Below the pieces are notes generated by a model. The model ran no database searches. It worked only from the letters and a program-made list of their open reading frames with translations, and was not told where the DNA came from. From Sphingomonas sp. S2M10 (GTDB lineage: Bacteria > Pseudomonadota > Alphaproteobacteria > Sphingomonadales > Sphingomonadaceae): a stretch of 64,000 nucleotides of DNA. The stretch lies in assembly GCF_012650175.1 (NCBI RefSeq), contig NZ_JAAILI010000014.1, forward strand, positions 46,734 through 110,733. Reading direction: 5' to 3'. The translations under genes were made by a program, and so were the position numbers. Below, one piece after another: positions 10,120 through 19,122 of the stretch. Within the stretch, counting starts at the first letter, position 1. Every line of letters starts with the position of its first letter.

Positions 10120-11187
10120 TCAGCCCATGATCTCCTGCTCGAGCTTCTTGGCCATTTCCTCGATGTTCTCGGGCGGCCAGCCCGGGATTTCCATGCCCAG
10201 GCGCAGGCCCATGCTGGACAGGACTTCCTTGATCTCGTTGAGCGACTTGCGGCCGAAGTTCGGCGTGCGCAGCATCTCGGCTTCGGTCTTCTGGACCAGA
10301 TCGCCGATATAGATGATGTTGTCGTTCTTGAGGCAGTTGGCCGAGCGGACCGAAAGCTCCAGCTCGTCGACCTTCTTGAGCAGATAGCGGTTGATCTGCG
10401 CGGCATCGCCCGCAGCACCTTCCGCCGGAGCCGCTGCCGGCGCCATGCCGACCGGGGCTGCCCGGGTGATCGACGAATCGTCGAAGTGGACGAACAGCGC
10501 CAGCTGGTCCTGGAGAATACGCGCGGCATAGGCCAGCGAGTCCTCCGGGGTCACCGTGCCGTCGGTTTCGACGGTCAGCGTGAGCTTGTCGTAATCGAGC
10601 TCCTGGCCCACGCGGGTGTTCTCGACCTTGTAGGACACCTGACGGACCGGGCTGAACAGCGCATCGACCGGGATCAGGCCGATCGGCGCATCGGCCGGGC
10701 GGTTCGCGGTAGCGGGCACATAGCCCTTACCCACGTCCGCGGTCAGTTCCATGTTCAGGGTCGCGCCGTCGTCGAGGTGGCAGATCACCAGCTCGGGGTT
10801 CATCACTTCGATGTCGCCCGAAACCGCGATGTCGCCCGCCTTCACTTCCGCCGGGCCGGTGGCCGACAGCTGGAGACGCTTGGGGCCTTCGCCCTGCATC
10901 TTGAGCGCGATCTGCTTCACGTTGAGGACGATGTCGGTCACGTCCTCGCGCACGCCGGCGAGCGACGAGAATTCGTGCAGCACATTCTCGATCTTGATCG
11001 AGGTCACTGCCGCACCCTGCAGCGACGACAGCAGCACGCGACGCAGCGCGTTGCCGAGCGTGAGGCCGAAGCCCCGCTCCAGCGGCTCGGCGACGAAGGT
11101 CGACTTCCGCTTGGGATCGCCACCGGGCTTCTTCTCGAGGCCGTTGGGCTTCTTGAGTTCCTGCCAGTTCTTAGCGTTGACCGACAC
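10120..11187 (-). CDS. rpoA: RNA polymerase alpha subunit
   Basis: 355 aa. The N-terminal domain (about 20-240; [21 protein letters not shown]) dimerises and nucleates core polymerase. An Ala/Pro-rich linker leads to the C-terminal domain (about 275-345) with the helix-hairpin-helix segment [13 protein letters not shown] that contacts UP-element DNA and activators. Length is slightly above the E. coli protein because of the linker and N-terminus. It follows rpsK by about 100 nt. Confidence 0.99.
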   Translation of the reverse strand: MSVNAKNWQELKKPNGLEKKPGGDPKRKSTFVAEPLERGFGLTLGNALRRVLLSSLQGAAVTSIKIENVLHEFSSLAGVREDVTDIVLNVKQIALKMQGEGPKRLQLSATGPAEVKAGDIAVSGDIEVMNPELVICHLDDGATLNMELTADVGKGYVPATANRPADAPIGLIPVDALFSPVRQVSYKVENTRVGQELDYDKLTLTVETDGTVTPEDSLAYAARILQDQLALFVHFDDSSITRAAPVGMAPAAAPAEGAAGDAAQINRYLLKKVDELELSVRSANCLKNDNIIYIGDLVQKTEAEMLRTPNFGRKSLNEIKEVLSSMGLRLGMEIPGWPPENIEEMAKKLEQEIMG

Positions 11188-11286
11188 GGGCTTTCCTCAT
11201 GTTGGGCGGGGAGGAGGCATTCCCCGCCAGGTACCTACTGCAAGACCGCGAGACCCGCCTCAGGGCCCGCGGTGCAAGCAGGACGT

Positions 11287-11676
11287 TTAGACGCGGCGAC
11301 GCTTCGACGGCCGCACGCCGTTATGGGGGATCGCCGTCACGTCGCGGATCGAGGTGATCTGGAAGCCGACCGCCTGCAGCGCGCGGAGCGCCGACTCACG
11401 GCCCGAACCCGGACCCTTCACTTCGACCTCGAGGGTGCGAACGCCGTGCTCGGCAGCCTTGCGGCCGGCGTCTTCGGCGGCGACCTGGGCGGCGTACGGG
11501 GTCGACTTGCGCGAGCCCTTGAAGCCCATCATGCCGGCCGACGACCAGCTGATCGCGTTGCCCTGCGCATCGGTGATGGTGATCATGGTGTTGTTGAAGC
11601 TGGCGTTCACATGCGCGACGCCGGCGGTGATGTTCTTGCGTTCGCGACGGCGAATACGCTGCGGTTCACGTGCCAT
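11287..11676 (-). CDS. rpsK: 30S ribosomal protein uS11
   Basis: 129 aa. Conserved blocks [15 protein letters not shown] and [20 protein letters not shown] identify uS11, a platform protein that helps shape the mRNA exit site. The basic C-terminus ([11 protein letters not shown]) is typical. Second gene of the alpha operon, between rpsM and rpoA. Confidence 0.98.
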   Translation of the reverse strand: MAREPQRIRRRERKNITAGVAHVNASFNNTMITITDAQGNAISWSSAGMMGFKGSRKSTPYAAQVAAEDAGRKAAEHGVRTLEVEVKGPGSGRESALRALQAVGFQITSIRDVTAIPHNGVRPSKRRRV

Positions 11677-11755
11677 TTGGAATTTCCTGACCTAGAAGCT
11701 TGGTGCCTGGAGGCGCGGGGCCTCGGGGGAAGAAGTGCGCGCTGGAGAGCGCTGC

Positions 11756-12124
11756 TTACTTCTTCTTGCCGGCGATCGGCTTGGCCTTGCCCTTGCGGGT
11801 GCGCGCATTGGTGTGCGTGCGCTGGCCGCGGACCGGCAGGCCCTTGCGGTGACGCAGGCCGCGATAGCAGGCCAGGTCCATCAGGCGCTTGATGTTCATC
11901 GCCACCTGGCGACGGAGATCACCTTCCACGGTGTAGCCGGCGTCGATCGCTTCGCGGATCTGCAACACTTCCTGGTCGCTCAGGTCCTGCACGCGGCGCT
12001 CCGGCGCGATGCCGAGCTGCGTGGTGAGTTCCTTGGCCTTTGCGGGGCCGATGCCGTGGATATACTGCAGCGCGATGACGACGCGCTTGTTGGTCGGGAT
12101 GTTAACACCCGCAATACGTGCCAT
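11756..12124 (-). CDS. rpsM: 30S ribosomal protein uS13
   Basis: 122 aa from the ATG at 12122-12124 (frame open upstream without homology). N-terminus [18 protein letters not shown] and the [25 protein letters not shown] block identify uS13, the head protein that contacts the P-site tRNA and the B1 intersubunit bridges. First gene of the alpha operon, preceded by a sigma-70-like promoter. There is no rpmJ before it as in many bacteria. Confidence 0.98.
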   Translation of the reverse strand: MARIAGVNIPTNKRVVIALQYIHGIGPAKAKELTTQLGIAPERRVQDLSDQEVLQIREAIDAGYTVEGDLRRQVAMNIKRLMDLACYRGLRHRKGLPVRGQRTHTNARTRKGKAKPIAGKKK

Positions 12125-12257
12125 GAAATATATTCTCCCAGCTCCACGAGGCACTGCATGGCAGCGGCGCCCCATCTCGTAGCGTTGCCTTCCGAAATGC
12201 AGCGGCACGACGCACGCAATGGAGCGCCGCCGTAATCTACTGTTCCGGAAGTTGGGC

Positions 12258-12286
12258 GAGATACGGGGCCGCAGGCGAACTGTCAA
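12258..12286 (-). promoter_or_regulatory. Predicted sigma-70-type promoter for rpsM-rpsK-rpoA-rplQ
   Basis: On the minus strand a perfect TTGACA (complement of 12281-12286) is followed after 17 nt by TATCTC (complement of 12258-12263). It lies about 135 nt before rpsM. The -35 and spacing are ideal, the -10 is weak (3 of 6). Supported by the terminator found upstream after adk. Confidence 0.55.
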
Positions 12287-12532
12287 GCGCCGCGGAGCCG
12301 CAAAATGCTCAACCCTCCTTATATAGCAAGGTTCCCGGCACGCCAAGCGCGGTGAGGGGTGCGGCGGTGAGGCGCGTCCCGTTTCGGATAGGGGGATCGG
12401 CTTAATTCCCGCTCCCGCCTGCGGGAGGGGTTAGGGGAAGGTACGACGTGGAGGTTCTAGCTCGCACATTGCCACGGCATACACGCCCTGCACCTCCAGA
12501 TTGCGCGAGCAAACTGCCGCCTGACACCCCAC

Positions 12533-12630
12533 CGTCATTCCCGCGAAGGCGGGAATCCATCCGCCTGTGCGCTGGGGGCAAGAACCGGGATACCAGCGCC
12601 AATGGATCCCCGCCTTCGCGGGGATGACGG
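12533..12630. repeat. Paired REP-like palindromes (copy 2)
   Basis: Same bipartite structure as 5579-5677: both 5' and 3' hairpin arms and the inner ACCAGCGCCAATGGATCC are identical, and only the central spacer differs. It occupies part of the 520-bp gene-free stretch 12125-12644. The rest of that stretch holds the rpsM promoter and a small palindrome (CTCCCGCCTGCGGGAG, near 12412) but no further gene I can support. Confidence 0.85.
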
Positions 12631-12644
12631 TGGTTTGTGGGAAG

Positions 12645-12887
12645 CTAGCGGGCCTTCCGGCGCACGTCCCCTGCTCGGTTGATTCGCTTCATATTTCGTT
12701 GAAGATCGAGAGCCACAATCCACCGCGAAACAGCTCCGGCGCCTAAGAGAAAGCCAGAAAGCAAGGCGGCGCGGTTCCAAGGCGAAATGATGCCTTTCAG
12801 CAGCTCATTTGCGTAACCAACGTAGAAACAGGCAGCAACGAACACCCCGCCCGCAAGGCCCACCATGAGTTTAGTTCGCGAGATCAT
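12645..12887 (-). CDS. Small two-helix membrane protein (hypothetical)
   Basis: 80 aa with two hydrophobic segments (about 8-25, VGLAGGVFVAACFYVGY; 40-58, AALLSGFLLGAGAVSRWIV) and a basic C-terminus. No family recognised. Start uncertain: no clear ribosome site at 12887 or at the next ATG (12866). It sits between adk and rpsM, where most bacteria have infA/rpmJ or nothing. Could be a degenerate or lineage-specific gene. Confidence 0.45.
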   Translation of the reverse strand: MISRTKLMVGLAGGVFVAACFYVGYANELLKGIISPWNRAALLSGFLLGAGAVSRWIVALDLQRNMKRINRAGDVRRKAR

Positions 12888-12959
12888 CAGTCACACAATG
12901 CCCGGTCACGCCAATGTTCGCTAGTGGGGCCGGAACGAACAAAGCAATCACCCAGAATC

Positions 12960-12983
12960 AAAAAAGGCGGGGTTTCCCCCGCC
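12960..12983 (-). terminator. Intrinsic terminator after adk
   Basis: Perfect 7-bp stem (12977-12983 with 12966-12972) closed by a GAAA tetraloop on the minus strand and followed directly by six T residues. It begins 7 nt after the adk stop and should end the rplO-secY-adk transcript. Confidence 0.9.
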
Positions 12984-12990
12984 CTTCCCG

Positions 12991-13644
12991 TTATCCCTGC
13001 CCGTCGAGCACCGCGGCGATCTGCCGCGTCACTTCGTCGATATCGGCCATGCCGTCGACTCGCCGGACCAGCCCCTTCGCCTCGTAGAAGGGCAGGATCG
13101 GCGCGGTCTTGGCGCGGTACTCCGCCATGCGGGTGCGCACCGTCTCGGCATTGTCGTCGGGGCGGCGCTTGAACTCGGTAGAGCCGCACACGTCGCACAC
13201 GCCCTCCACCTTGGGCAGCTTGTACTTGTCGTGATAGCCCTCGCCGCACTTGGCGCAGGTGAAGCGACCCTCGACGCGATCGACCAGCGCCTCTTCGTTG
13301 ACCAGCAGCTCGATCACATAGTCGAGCTTGCGGCCGCGCTCGCTGAGCAGCCCGTCGAGCGACTCGGCCTGCGCATAGGTGCGCGGATAGCCGTCGAAGA
13401 TCGCGCCCTTCTCGGTATCGGCCATGTCGAGCCGCTCGCCGATGATGCCCGAGACGATGTCGTCGGAGACGAGCTGGCCCGCCTCCATCACTGCCTTGGC
13501 CTTCAGGCCCGTGGGCGTCCCCGCCTTCACCGCGGCGCGCAGCATGTCGCCCGTCGACAGCTGCACCATGCCGCGCTCGGTCTCGAGACGCTTTGCCTGG
13601 GTGCCCTTACCGGCCCCCGGCGGACCCAACAGGATGATGTTCAA
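12991..13644 (-). CDS. adk: Adenylate kinase (zinc-finger LID type)
   Basis: 217 aa. Catalyses ATP + AMP = 2 ADP. P-loop GPPGAGKGT (7-15), AMP-binding region DGYPRT, and a long LID domain with four cysteines (Cys130, 133, 150, 153) that should bind a structural zinc, unlike the E. coli enzyme. Follows secY by 30 nt, the normal place for adk in the spc operon. Confidence 0.98.
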   Translation of the reverse strand: MNIILLGPPGAGKGTQAKRLETERGMVQLSTGDMLRAAVKAGTPTGLKAKAVMEAGQLVSDDIVSGIIGERLDMADTEKGAIFDGYPRTYAQAESLDGLLSERGRKLDYVIELLVNEEALVDRVEGRFTCAKCGEGYHDKYKLPKVEGVCDVCGSTEFKRRPDDNAETVRTRMAEYRAKTAPILPFYEAKGLVRRVDGMADIDEVTRQIAAVLDGQG

Positions 13645-13674
13645 CAGGTACCTCCCCTAGTGCCGCCGCGCCGA

Positions 13675-15039
13675 TCAGCGCGCACGGCCGCCCTTCAGCT
13701 TCGCCTTCTTGATCAGGTCGCCATACTGGTGGGCCAGCAGGTGCGACTGGATCTGCGTCACCGTATCCATGGTTACGTTGACGACGATGAGAAGGCTAGT
13801 GCCGCCCATCAGGAACGGGATGCTCATCGCGGAGAACGCCCATTCCGGGACCAGGCAGATGATGGTCAGATAGGCTGCACCGATCACGGTGATGCGGGTC
13901 AGCACATAGTCGAAATACAGCTCGGTGTTCTTGCCCGGACGGATGCCGGGGACGAAGCCGCCATAGCGCTTCAGATTGTCCGCCGTCTCCTCGGGGTTGA
14001 AGACCACCGCGGTGTAGAAGAACGAGAAGAAGATGATGCCGGCCGCGTAGAGCGACATGTAGATCGGCGAACCGTGGCGCAGCCAGATGTTCAGGTTCGA
14101 GATCAGGTCGCCGATCCAGCTCTCGCCCGACACGCTCTGGCCGGCGAACTGGGTGATCGTCAGCGGCAGCAGCAGCAGCGACGAGGCGAAGATCGGGGGG
14201 ATCACGCCGGCGGTGTTGAGCTTGAGCGGCAGGTGGCTGCGCTCGGCCTGCACCCCGCGCGCGGTCTGGCGCTTGGGATACTGGATCAGGATGCGGCGCT
14301 GCGCGCGCTCCATGAAGCAGATGAACAGCACCAGCAGCGCGACGCCGACGATCACGAAGATCAGCCGCAGCGGATCGATCGAGCCCGAACGGCCGCTCTC
14401 GAACAGCTGGACGATCGTGACCGGCAGGCGGGCGACGATGCCGGCCATGATGATCAGCGAGATGCCGTTGCCGATGCCGCGGCTGGTGATCTGCTCGCCG
14501 ATCCACATCAGGAACATGGTGCCGCCGATCAGGCTGACCACGGCGGTGAGGGTGAAGGCCAGGCCCGGCTCGACCACGGGGCTCAGCCCCTTGGCGGCGC
14601 CAGCGGCCTCCAGACCCTGCACCAGGAAGAAGCCCTGCACCGCGGTGAGCAGCACCGTGCCGTAGCGGGTGTACTGGTTCAGCCGCTTGCGGCCGCTCTC
14701 GCCTTCCTTCTTGATCGCGTTGAGCTGCGGCGACAGCGAGGTCGCCAGCTGCACGACGATCGACGCGGTGATATAGGGCATCACGCCCATCGCCACGATC
14801 GACATGCGCGACAGCGCGCCGCCGGTGAAGTTGTTGAAGAAGTCGAGCACGCCGCCTTGGGTCTGCTGCGCGAGCAGGCCGAGCGCGGTCGGGTCGATGC
14901 CCGGCAGCGGCACATAGCTCAGCATGCGGAAGACGATCAGCGCGCCGAGGGTGAACCACAGGCGCTTCTTGAGGTCGGTGGCCTTGCTGAACTTCGCCAG
15001 ATTGATGCTGGAGGCCAGCTGGTCGGCTGCGGATGCCAT
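13675..15039 (-). CDS. secY: Sec translocon channel subunit SecY
   Basis: 454 aa with ten predicted membrane helices. The start SSINLAKFSKATDLKKRLWFTLGALIVFR and the plug region PGIDPTALG are typical; YIQ-type and the loop FFYTAVVFNPEETADNLKRYGGFVPGIRPG is the conserved cytoplasmic ribosome/SecA contact. Forms the protein-conducting channel with SecE and SecG. About 220 nt separates it from rplO, an unusually long gap. Confidence 0.98.
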   Translation of the reverse strand: MASAADQLASSINLAKFSKATDLKKRLWFTLGALIVFRMLSYVPLPGIDPTALGLLAQQTQGGVLDFFNNFTGGALSRMSIVAMGVMPYITASIVVQLATSLSPQLNAIKKEGESGRKRLNQYTRYGTVLLTAVQGFFLVQGLEAAGAAKGLSPVVEPGLAFTLTAVVSLIGGTMFLMWIGEQITSRGIGNGISLIIMAGIVARLPVTIVQLFESGRSGSIDPLRLIFVIVGVALLVLFICFMERAQRRILIQYPKRQTARGVQAERSHLPLKLNTAGVIPPIFASSLLLLPLTITQFAGQSVSGESWIGDLISNLNIWLRHGSPIYMSLYAAGIIFFSFFYTAVVFNPEETADNLKRYGGFVPGIRPGKNTELYFDYVLTRITVIGAAYLTIICLVPEWAFSAMSIPFLMGGTSLLIVVNVTMDTVTQIQSHLLAHQYGDLIKKAKLKGGRAR

Positions 15040-15144
15040 TTCGTATCTTCGTCCCGGATAAGTGACGGGCGCTCCCCCGCCCTGCGGGGAAGCATATAGG
15101 GCCTGCGCGCGGCTTGTCTAAGCCCTGCTGCGCAATTCCCGATC

Positions 15145-15165
15145 GCCCTGAGCTTGTCGAAGGGC
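15145..15165. repeat. REP element CCCTGAGCTTGTCGAAGGG
   Basis: A 21-bp imperfect palindrome (15145-15165) matching the widespread proteobacterial extragenic repeat with core GAGCTTGTCGAAGG. It lies in the rplO-secY gap, inside a ribosomal operon, with a further inverted repeat GGCCGTT...AACGGCC around it to the right. Confidence 0.7.
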
Positions 15166-15220
15166 CGTTTTTCTGTGGACGAGGAAGAAAGAACGGCCTT
15201 TGGGCAAGCCCAGCACGAAG

Positions 15221-15249
15221 GAAGGCGGAGCCTTGGGAGCCCCGCCTTC
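15221..15249 (-). repeat. Hairpin immediately after rplO
   Basis: An 8-bp perfect stem (15221-15228 with 15242-15249) starting 9 nt after the rplO stop on the minus strand. No T tract follows, so it may be a 3'-end stabiliser or processing signal; secY probably still receives readthrough. Confidence 0.55.
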
Positions 15250-15257
15250 GCCTTTCG

Positions 15258-15788
15258 TCAGCCCTGCTTGGCAGCCTTGGCAGCGGCTTGGGCCGTGCGG
15301 TGCTTCGCCTTGTGCTTCTCGGCGGCCGGAACGATCTCCGGCACGGTGACCGAGCCACCGGCCTTCTCGACCGCTTCGCGCGCACCGGCGGAAACGCCGG
15401 CGACGGTGAAGTTCAGCTTCGCGGTCAGTTCGCCCTTGCCGAGCAGACGCACGCCGTCCTTGCCGCCACGGGCCAGGCCGGCGGCCTTCAGCGCGGCGTG
15501 ATCGATGTCGGTGCCGGTCAGCTTGCCGGCGTCAACAGCCTTCTGGATCTCGCCCAGGTTCACCTCGGCATAGTCCTTGGCGAAGATGTTGTTGAAGCCG
15601 CGCTTCGGCAGACGCATGTGGAGCGGCATCTGGCCGCCCTCGAAGCCCTTGATCGAGACGCCTTCGCGGCTCTTCTGACCCTTGACGCCGCGGCCGCCGG
15701 TCTTGCCCTTGCCCGAGCCGATACCACGGCCGATGCGCATGCGGCGATGACGGGCGCCCTGGTTGTCGTTGAGTTCGTTCAGCTTCAT
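15258..15788 (-). CDS. rplO: 50S ribosomal protein uL15
   Basis: 176 aa. The Gly/Arg-rich N-terminus ([27 protein letters not shown]) threads into 23S rRNA, followed by [17 protein letters not shown]-terminal Ala/Lys tail ([19 protein letters not shown]) makes it longer than the E. coli protein. It heads a separate block with secY and adk, because an unrelated gene separates it from rpmD. Confidence 0.97.
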   Translation of the reverse strand: MKLNELNDNQGARHRRMRIGRGIGSGKGKTGGRGVKGQKSREGVSIKGFEGGQMPLHMRLPKRGFNNIFAKDYAEVNLGEIQKAVDAGKLTGTDIDHAALKAAGLARGGKDGVRLLGKGELTAKLNFTVAGVSAGAREAVEKAGGSVTVPEIVPAAEKHKAKHRTAQAAAKAAKQG

Positions 15789-15838
15789 GATGTGTGCACT
15801 CGCTTTCGCTTTTGTCGCGCGTTGTAAGGAAGCGCGGG

Positions 15839-15867
15839 CTCATAGCGGTGAGCGAGGGGAATGTCGA
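15839..15867 (-). promoter_or_regulatory. Predicted sigma-70-type promoter for rplO-secY-adk
   Basis: Minus-strand TCGACA (complement of 15862-15867, 5 of 6) and TATGAG (complement of 15839-15844, 4 of 6) with a 17-nt spacer, about 50 nt before rplO. Expected if transcription restarts after the rpmD terminator and the inserted gene. Confidence 0.5.
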
Positions 15868-15945
15868 CTCTTGTTTACTAGGCGGCATCGGCAAAGCGCA
15901 TGGCAAGGCCAACGCCGATTAGCAGCAGCCGCTCTCGACCAAGTC

Positions 15946-16371
15946 TCAACTCCGCGTCGCGCAAGCCTCACGTTGCACCAGCGAGAGGATCTCGATGGCC
16001 CTTTGCGCCATCCCCTCCGGAACGAATACATTGTCGTGATAATATGCAGCAATCATATTGCAGGGTATGCCGTGGTCGGCGAGCGCCGTAGCCACCCCAG
16101 CAGTGAGCCCGACGCCATCCAGGGCAGAAAATACCTCCAGCACAATCCGGGCCATAGGCATCGCCAGTGAAAAACCATGCCGTTTCGCATCCGACTCCTC
16201 AAGAACCAGGGCAACCCCCTCGTTTTCCCGAAACGTTGCGAGACTCCGACTCGAAAGGGAGGTAACGACGTCCACGTCATTTGTTGTGCAGAAATAATAC
16301 CTGCCCTCTTTAAGAGTAGGCTTCATGCCCGCCAGCATAGCCAGGCGGTCGCGCACAAGTTCGTTTTCCAT
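15946..16371 (-). CDS. ACT-domain protein inserted between rpmD and rplO
   Basis: 141 aa from the ATG at 16369-16371 (frame open to 16425 via GTG). Similar to the COG3602-type tandem-ACT family: an N-terminal LKEGRYYFCTT strand, a middle VVTSLSSRSLATFRENEGVALVLEE, then FSLAMPMARIVLEVFSALDGVGLTAGVATALADHGIPCNMIAAYYHDNVFV. ACT domains bind amino acids; no enzyme domain is attached, so it could be a small sensor. Its base composition is lower in GC than the flanking ribosomal genes, which suggests later insertion. Confidence 0.8.
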   Translation of the reverse strand: MENELVRDRLAMLAGMKPTLKEGRYYFCTTNDVDVVTSLSSRSLATFRENEGVALVLEESDAKRHGFSLAMPMARIVLEVFSALDGVGLTAGVATALADHGIPCNMIAAYYHDNVFVPEGMAQRAIEILSLVQREACATRS

Positions 16372-16530
16372 TTCTAATCCCAAAACATCTGAATTGGCCG
16401 ATATGGACCCAGCCTGACGGATCACACTGGGCGGCTAATTCGATGACTGTCGCGACGAAAGTGGATCACGCACGGACTATATCTGCATCGCGATCCTTTG
16501 CCTAGCGCGGGCGATGGGCAACCAAAAACG

Positions 16531-16557
16531 AAAAAGGGCGGTGGTTGCCCACCGCCC
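16531..16557 (-). terminator. Intrinsic terminator after rpmD
   Basis: Perfect 9-bp stem (16549-16557 with 16536-16544), GCAA tetraloop and five T residues on the minus strand, about 35 nt after the rpmD stop. It also has four T residues on the plus strand and could work both ways. Confidence 0.9.
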
Positions 16558-16592
16558 TTTTCCAATGTCGCTTGGGTCAGCGAACCGAAGCC

Positions 16593-16772
16593 TCAGCCCT
16601 CGATCACTTCCACCATGTGCGGCAGCTTGCGGATCATGCCGCGGACCTCGGGGCTGTCTTCCAGCTCCGAAACCTTGTGCATCTTGTTGAGGCCAAGGCC
16701 GATCAGCGTGGCGCGCTGATCCTTGGTGCGGCGGATCGGCGAGCCGATCTGCTTGATCTTGATCTTCGCCAT
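16593..16772 (-). CDS. rpmD: 50S ribosomal protein uL30
   Basis: 59 aa: starts [22 protein letters not shown] and ends [14 protein letters not shown], the standard short bacterial uL30. It begins 6 nt after rpsE and is the last gene before the terminator that ends the main spc transcript. Confidence 0.97.
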   Translation of the reverse strand: MAKIKIKQIGSPIRRTKDQRATLIGLGLNKMHKVSELEDSPEVRGMIRKLPHMVEVIEG

Positions 16773-16778
16773 GATCGA

Positions 16779-17495
16779 TTACTCCGTAACGGCCGCAGCG
16801 TCCGCCTCGGCGGTCTGCGAACCACCGCGGCCGAGCAGGTCGGCGATCTTCTTGCCACGGCGCTGCGCGACCGACTTCGGCGAAGTCTGCTCACCCAGGG
16901 CCTCGAACGTGGCGCGGATCATGTTGTACGGGTTCGAGGTGCCGACCGACTTGGTCACCACATCGGCCACGCCCAGCGATTCGAAGATCGCGCGCATCGG
17001 GCCGCCGGCGATGATGCCGGTACCCTGGGGCGCCGAACGGACGGTCACGCGGCCTGCGCCGAAATGGCCGTTGCCGTCGTGGTGCAGCGTGCGGCCTTCC
17101 TTCAGCGGAACGCGGATCATAGCCTTCTTCGCCGAAGCGGTCGCCTTCGAGATGGCTTCCGGCACTTCGCGCGCCTTGCCATGACCGAAGCCGACACGGC
17201 CCTTGCCGTCGCCGACGACGACGAGCGCTGCGAAGCCGAAGCGCTTGCCGCCCTTCACCGTCTTCGAGACGCGGTTGATGTGGACGAGCTTCTCGATGAG
17301 CTCCTCGCCTTGTTCTTCGTTGTTGCGACGGTCGTCGCGACGGCCACGGTTGCCGTCACGGCCCCGGCCACCGCGATCCCCGCGCTCGCCACCGCCGCGG
17401 CCGCCACGGCCACCGCGATTGCCGCGGTTGCCCTGGTCCTGGCCGGCGTCCTGCGCCTCGACCGGCGCTTCGGTCGTGTTGATTTCATCGGCCAT
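16779..17495 (-). CDS. rpsE: 30S ribosomal protein uS5 with RGG-rich N-terminal extension
   Basis: 238 aa against about 165 in E. coli. The core starts near residue 64 ([25 protein letters not shown]), with the dsRNA-binding-like domain and the decoding-fidelity loop. Residues 1-60 are an acidic start ([18 protein letters not shown]) followed by a Gly/Arg/Asp tract of repeated RGG and GRG units. uS5 lies at the mRNA entry site and helps unwind mRNA; the extension would project into solvent there. Role of the extension is unknown. Confidence 0.97.
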   Translation of the reverse strand: MADEINTTEAPVEAQDAGQDQGNRGNRGGRGGRGGGERGDRGGRGRDGNRGRRDDRRNNEEQGEELIEKLVHINRVSKTVKGGKRFGFAALVVVGDGKGRVGFGHGKAREVPEAISKATASAKKAMIRVPLKEGRTLHHDGNGHFGAGRVTVRSAPQGTGIIAGGPMRAIFESLGVADVVTKSVGTSNPYNMIRATFEALGEQTSPKSVAQRRGKKIADLLGRGGSQTAEADAAAVTE

Positions 17496-17497
17496 CG

Positions 17498-17860
17498 TTA
17501 GAACTCCAATCCGCTCTCACGCGCGGCATCCGCCAGCGCCTTGACGCGACCATGGTAGAGGAAGCCACCGCGGTCGAAGACGACCTGGGTGATGCCGGCG
17601 GCCTTGGCGGCCTCGGCAACGCGCTTGCCCACTTCCTGCGCCGCGGCGATCGTGGCGCCGGTCTGGCCACGCACGTCCTTCTCGAGCGTGGAGGCCGAGG
17701 CGACGGTGCGACCCTGGGTATCGTCGATCACCTGGGCATAGATGTGCTTGCCCGAGCGATGGATCGACAGACGAGGACGGCCACCGGCCCGCGCACGCAG
17801 CGCGGTACGGTTGCGGCGACGACGCTTTTCGAAAAGCGAAAGACCCTTGGTGCTGATCAC
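17498..17860 (-). CDS. rplR: 50S ribosomal protein uL18
   Basis: 120 aa; begins [38 protein letters not shown], the Arg-rich 5S rRNA-binding start, and ends [36 protein letters not shown]. With uL5 it docks 5S rRNA. Its start overlaps the rplF stop by 4 nt, indicating translational coupling. Confidence 0.98.
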   Translation of the reverse strand: MISTKGLSLFEKRRRRNRTALRARAGGRPRLSIHRSGKHIYAQVIDDTQGRTVASASTLEKDVRGQTGATIAAAQEVGKRVAEAAKAAGITQVVFDRGGFLYHGRVKALADAARESGLEF

Positions 17861-18390
17861 TTCTTCTTCCCTTCCTTGCGGAAGATGAATTCGCCATCGT
17901 ACTTGATGCCCTTGCCCTTATAGGGCTCCGGCTTGCGCCAACGGCGGATTTCCGCGGCCACCTGGCCGACCTTCTGCTTGTCGATGCCCGAGATCTCGAC
18001 CGTGGTCTGATCCGGCGTCTTGATCTCGATCCCCTCGGGGATGTCGAAGTTGACGTCGTGCGAATAGCCGAGCTGCAGCTTCAGGACCTTGCCCTGCGAG
18101 GCAGCGCGGTAGCCCACGCCGGTGATCAGCAGCTTCTTGGTGAAGCCGGTGGTCACGCCGGTGACGAGGTTCTGCACCAGGGTACGCTGCATGCCCCAGA
18201 AGGCACGGGCGCGCTTGGTCTCGTTCGCCGGCTGCACCGAGATGCCGCCGTCGGTGAGCTCGTACTTGATGTCGTCCGCGAGCGGCATGGTGAGGGTCCC
18301 CTTGGGACCCTTCACCGAGATCTGCCCGCCGTCGATGTTCGCGGTCACGCCCGCGGGGACGGGAACCGGCTTCTTACCGATGCGGCTCAT
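17857..18390 (-). CDS. rplF: 50S ribosomal protein uL6
   Basis: 177 aa; [15 protein letters not shown] at the start and the RNA-binding C-terminal [19 protein letters not shown]. Two tandem uL6 folds near the factor-binding site. Overlaps rplR by 4 nt and rpsH by 1 nt. Confidence 0.98.
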   Translation of the reverse strand: MSRIGKKPVPVPAGVTANIDGGQISVKGPKGTLTMPLADDIKYELTDGGISVQPANETKRARAFWGMQRTLVQNLVTGVTTGFTKKLLITGVGYRAASQGKVLKLQLGYSHDVNFDIPEGIEIKTPDQTTVEISGIDKQKVGQVAAEIRRWRKPEPYKGKGIKYDGEFIFRKEGKKK

Positions 18391-18785
18391 CAGAACACCT
18401 CCGCGAGCACTTCGCCGCCGACATTCTGTTCGCGCGCTTCGGCGTCGGACAGAACGCCGCGAGGCGTCGAGACGATCGTGATGCCGAGGCCGTTACGGAC
18501 GCGCGGAAGCTCCTGCGAACCCGAATAGACACGGCGGCCCGGCTTCGAGATGCGCGCGACGTGCTTGATCGCCGGCTGACCCTCGAAATACTTCAGCTCG
18601 ATGCGGATGCCGGCCGCGGGGCCCATCTGCTCTTCGCTGTAGCCACGGATATAGCCCTCGCGCTGAAGCACGTCGAGGACACGGACACGCAACTTCGACG
18701 CCGGCGTGAGGACGGAGTCCTTGCGCGCGCGCTGGCCGTTGCGGATGCGGGTGAGCATGTCACCCAGGGGATCGGTCACTGCCAT
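18390..18785 (-). CDS. rpsH: 30S ribosomal protein uS8
   Basis: 131 aa; starts [19 protein letters not shown] and ends with the RNA-binding [26 protein letters not shown]. Binds the central domain of 16S rRNA and in E. coli also represses the spc mRNA; no equivalent site is evident near rplE here by eye. Confidence 0.98.
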   Translation of the reverse strand: MAVTDPLGDMLTRIRNGQRARKDSVLTPASKLRVRVLDVLQREGYIRGYSEEQMGPAAGIRIELKYFEGQPAIKHVARISKPGRRVYSGSQELPRVRNGLGITIVSTPRGVLSDAEAREQNVGGEVLAEVF

Positions 18786-18797
18786 CTTGCGTGTCCT

Positions 18798-19103
18798 TTA
18801 CCAGCTCGACTTCGTGACACCCGGGATCAGGCCCTTGTTGGCCAGATCGCGCAGCATGACACGTGCGAGACGGAACTTGCGGTAATAAGCGCGGGGACGA
18901 CCCGTCAGCTCACACCGGTTGCGAATGCGGGTCGGGTTCCCGTTGCGGGGAATCTCGGCCATCTTGAGCCGTGCGATGAGACGCTCGGTCTCATCCAGGC
19001 TTTCGTCGTTCGCAATCGCCTTGAGCTTCGCGTACTTGCCGGCGTACTTCTTCACCAGCTGCTTGCGACGCTCGTTCTTGTTGATCGAACTCAGTTTCGC
19101 CAT
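18798..19103 (-). CDS. rpsN: 30S ribosomal protein uS14 (zinc-free type)
   Basis: 101 aa, the long form without the CxxC zinc knuckles of the short paralogue. The conserved end is [25 protein letters not shown] followed by [12 protein letters not shown] head protein near the P site; sits between rplE and rpsH. Confidence 0.98.
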   Translation of the reverse strand: MAKLSSINKNERRKQLVKKYAGKYAKLKAIANDESLDETERLIARLKMAEIPRNGNPTRIRNRCELTGRPRAYYRKFRLARVMLRDLANKGLIPGVTKSSW

Positions 19104-19122
19104 GACTTAAGTTCTTCCTTCC

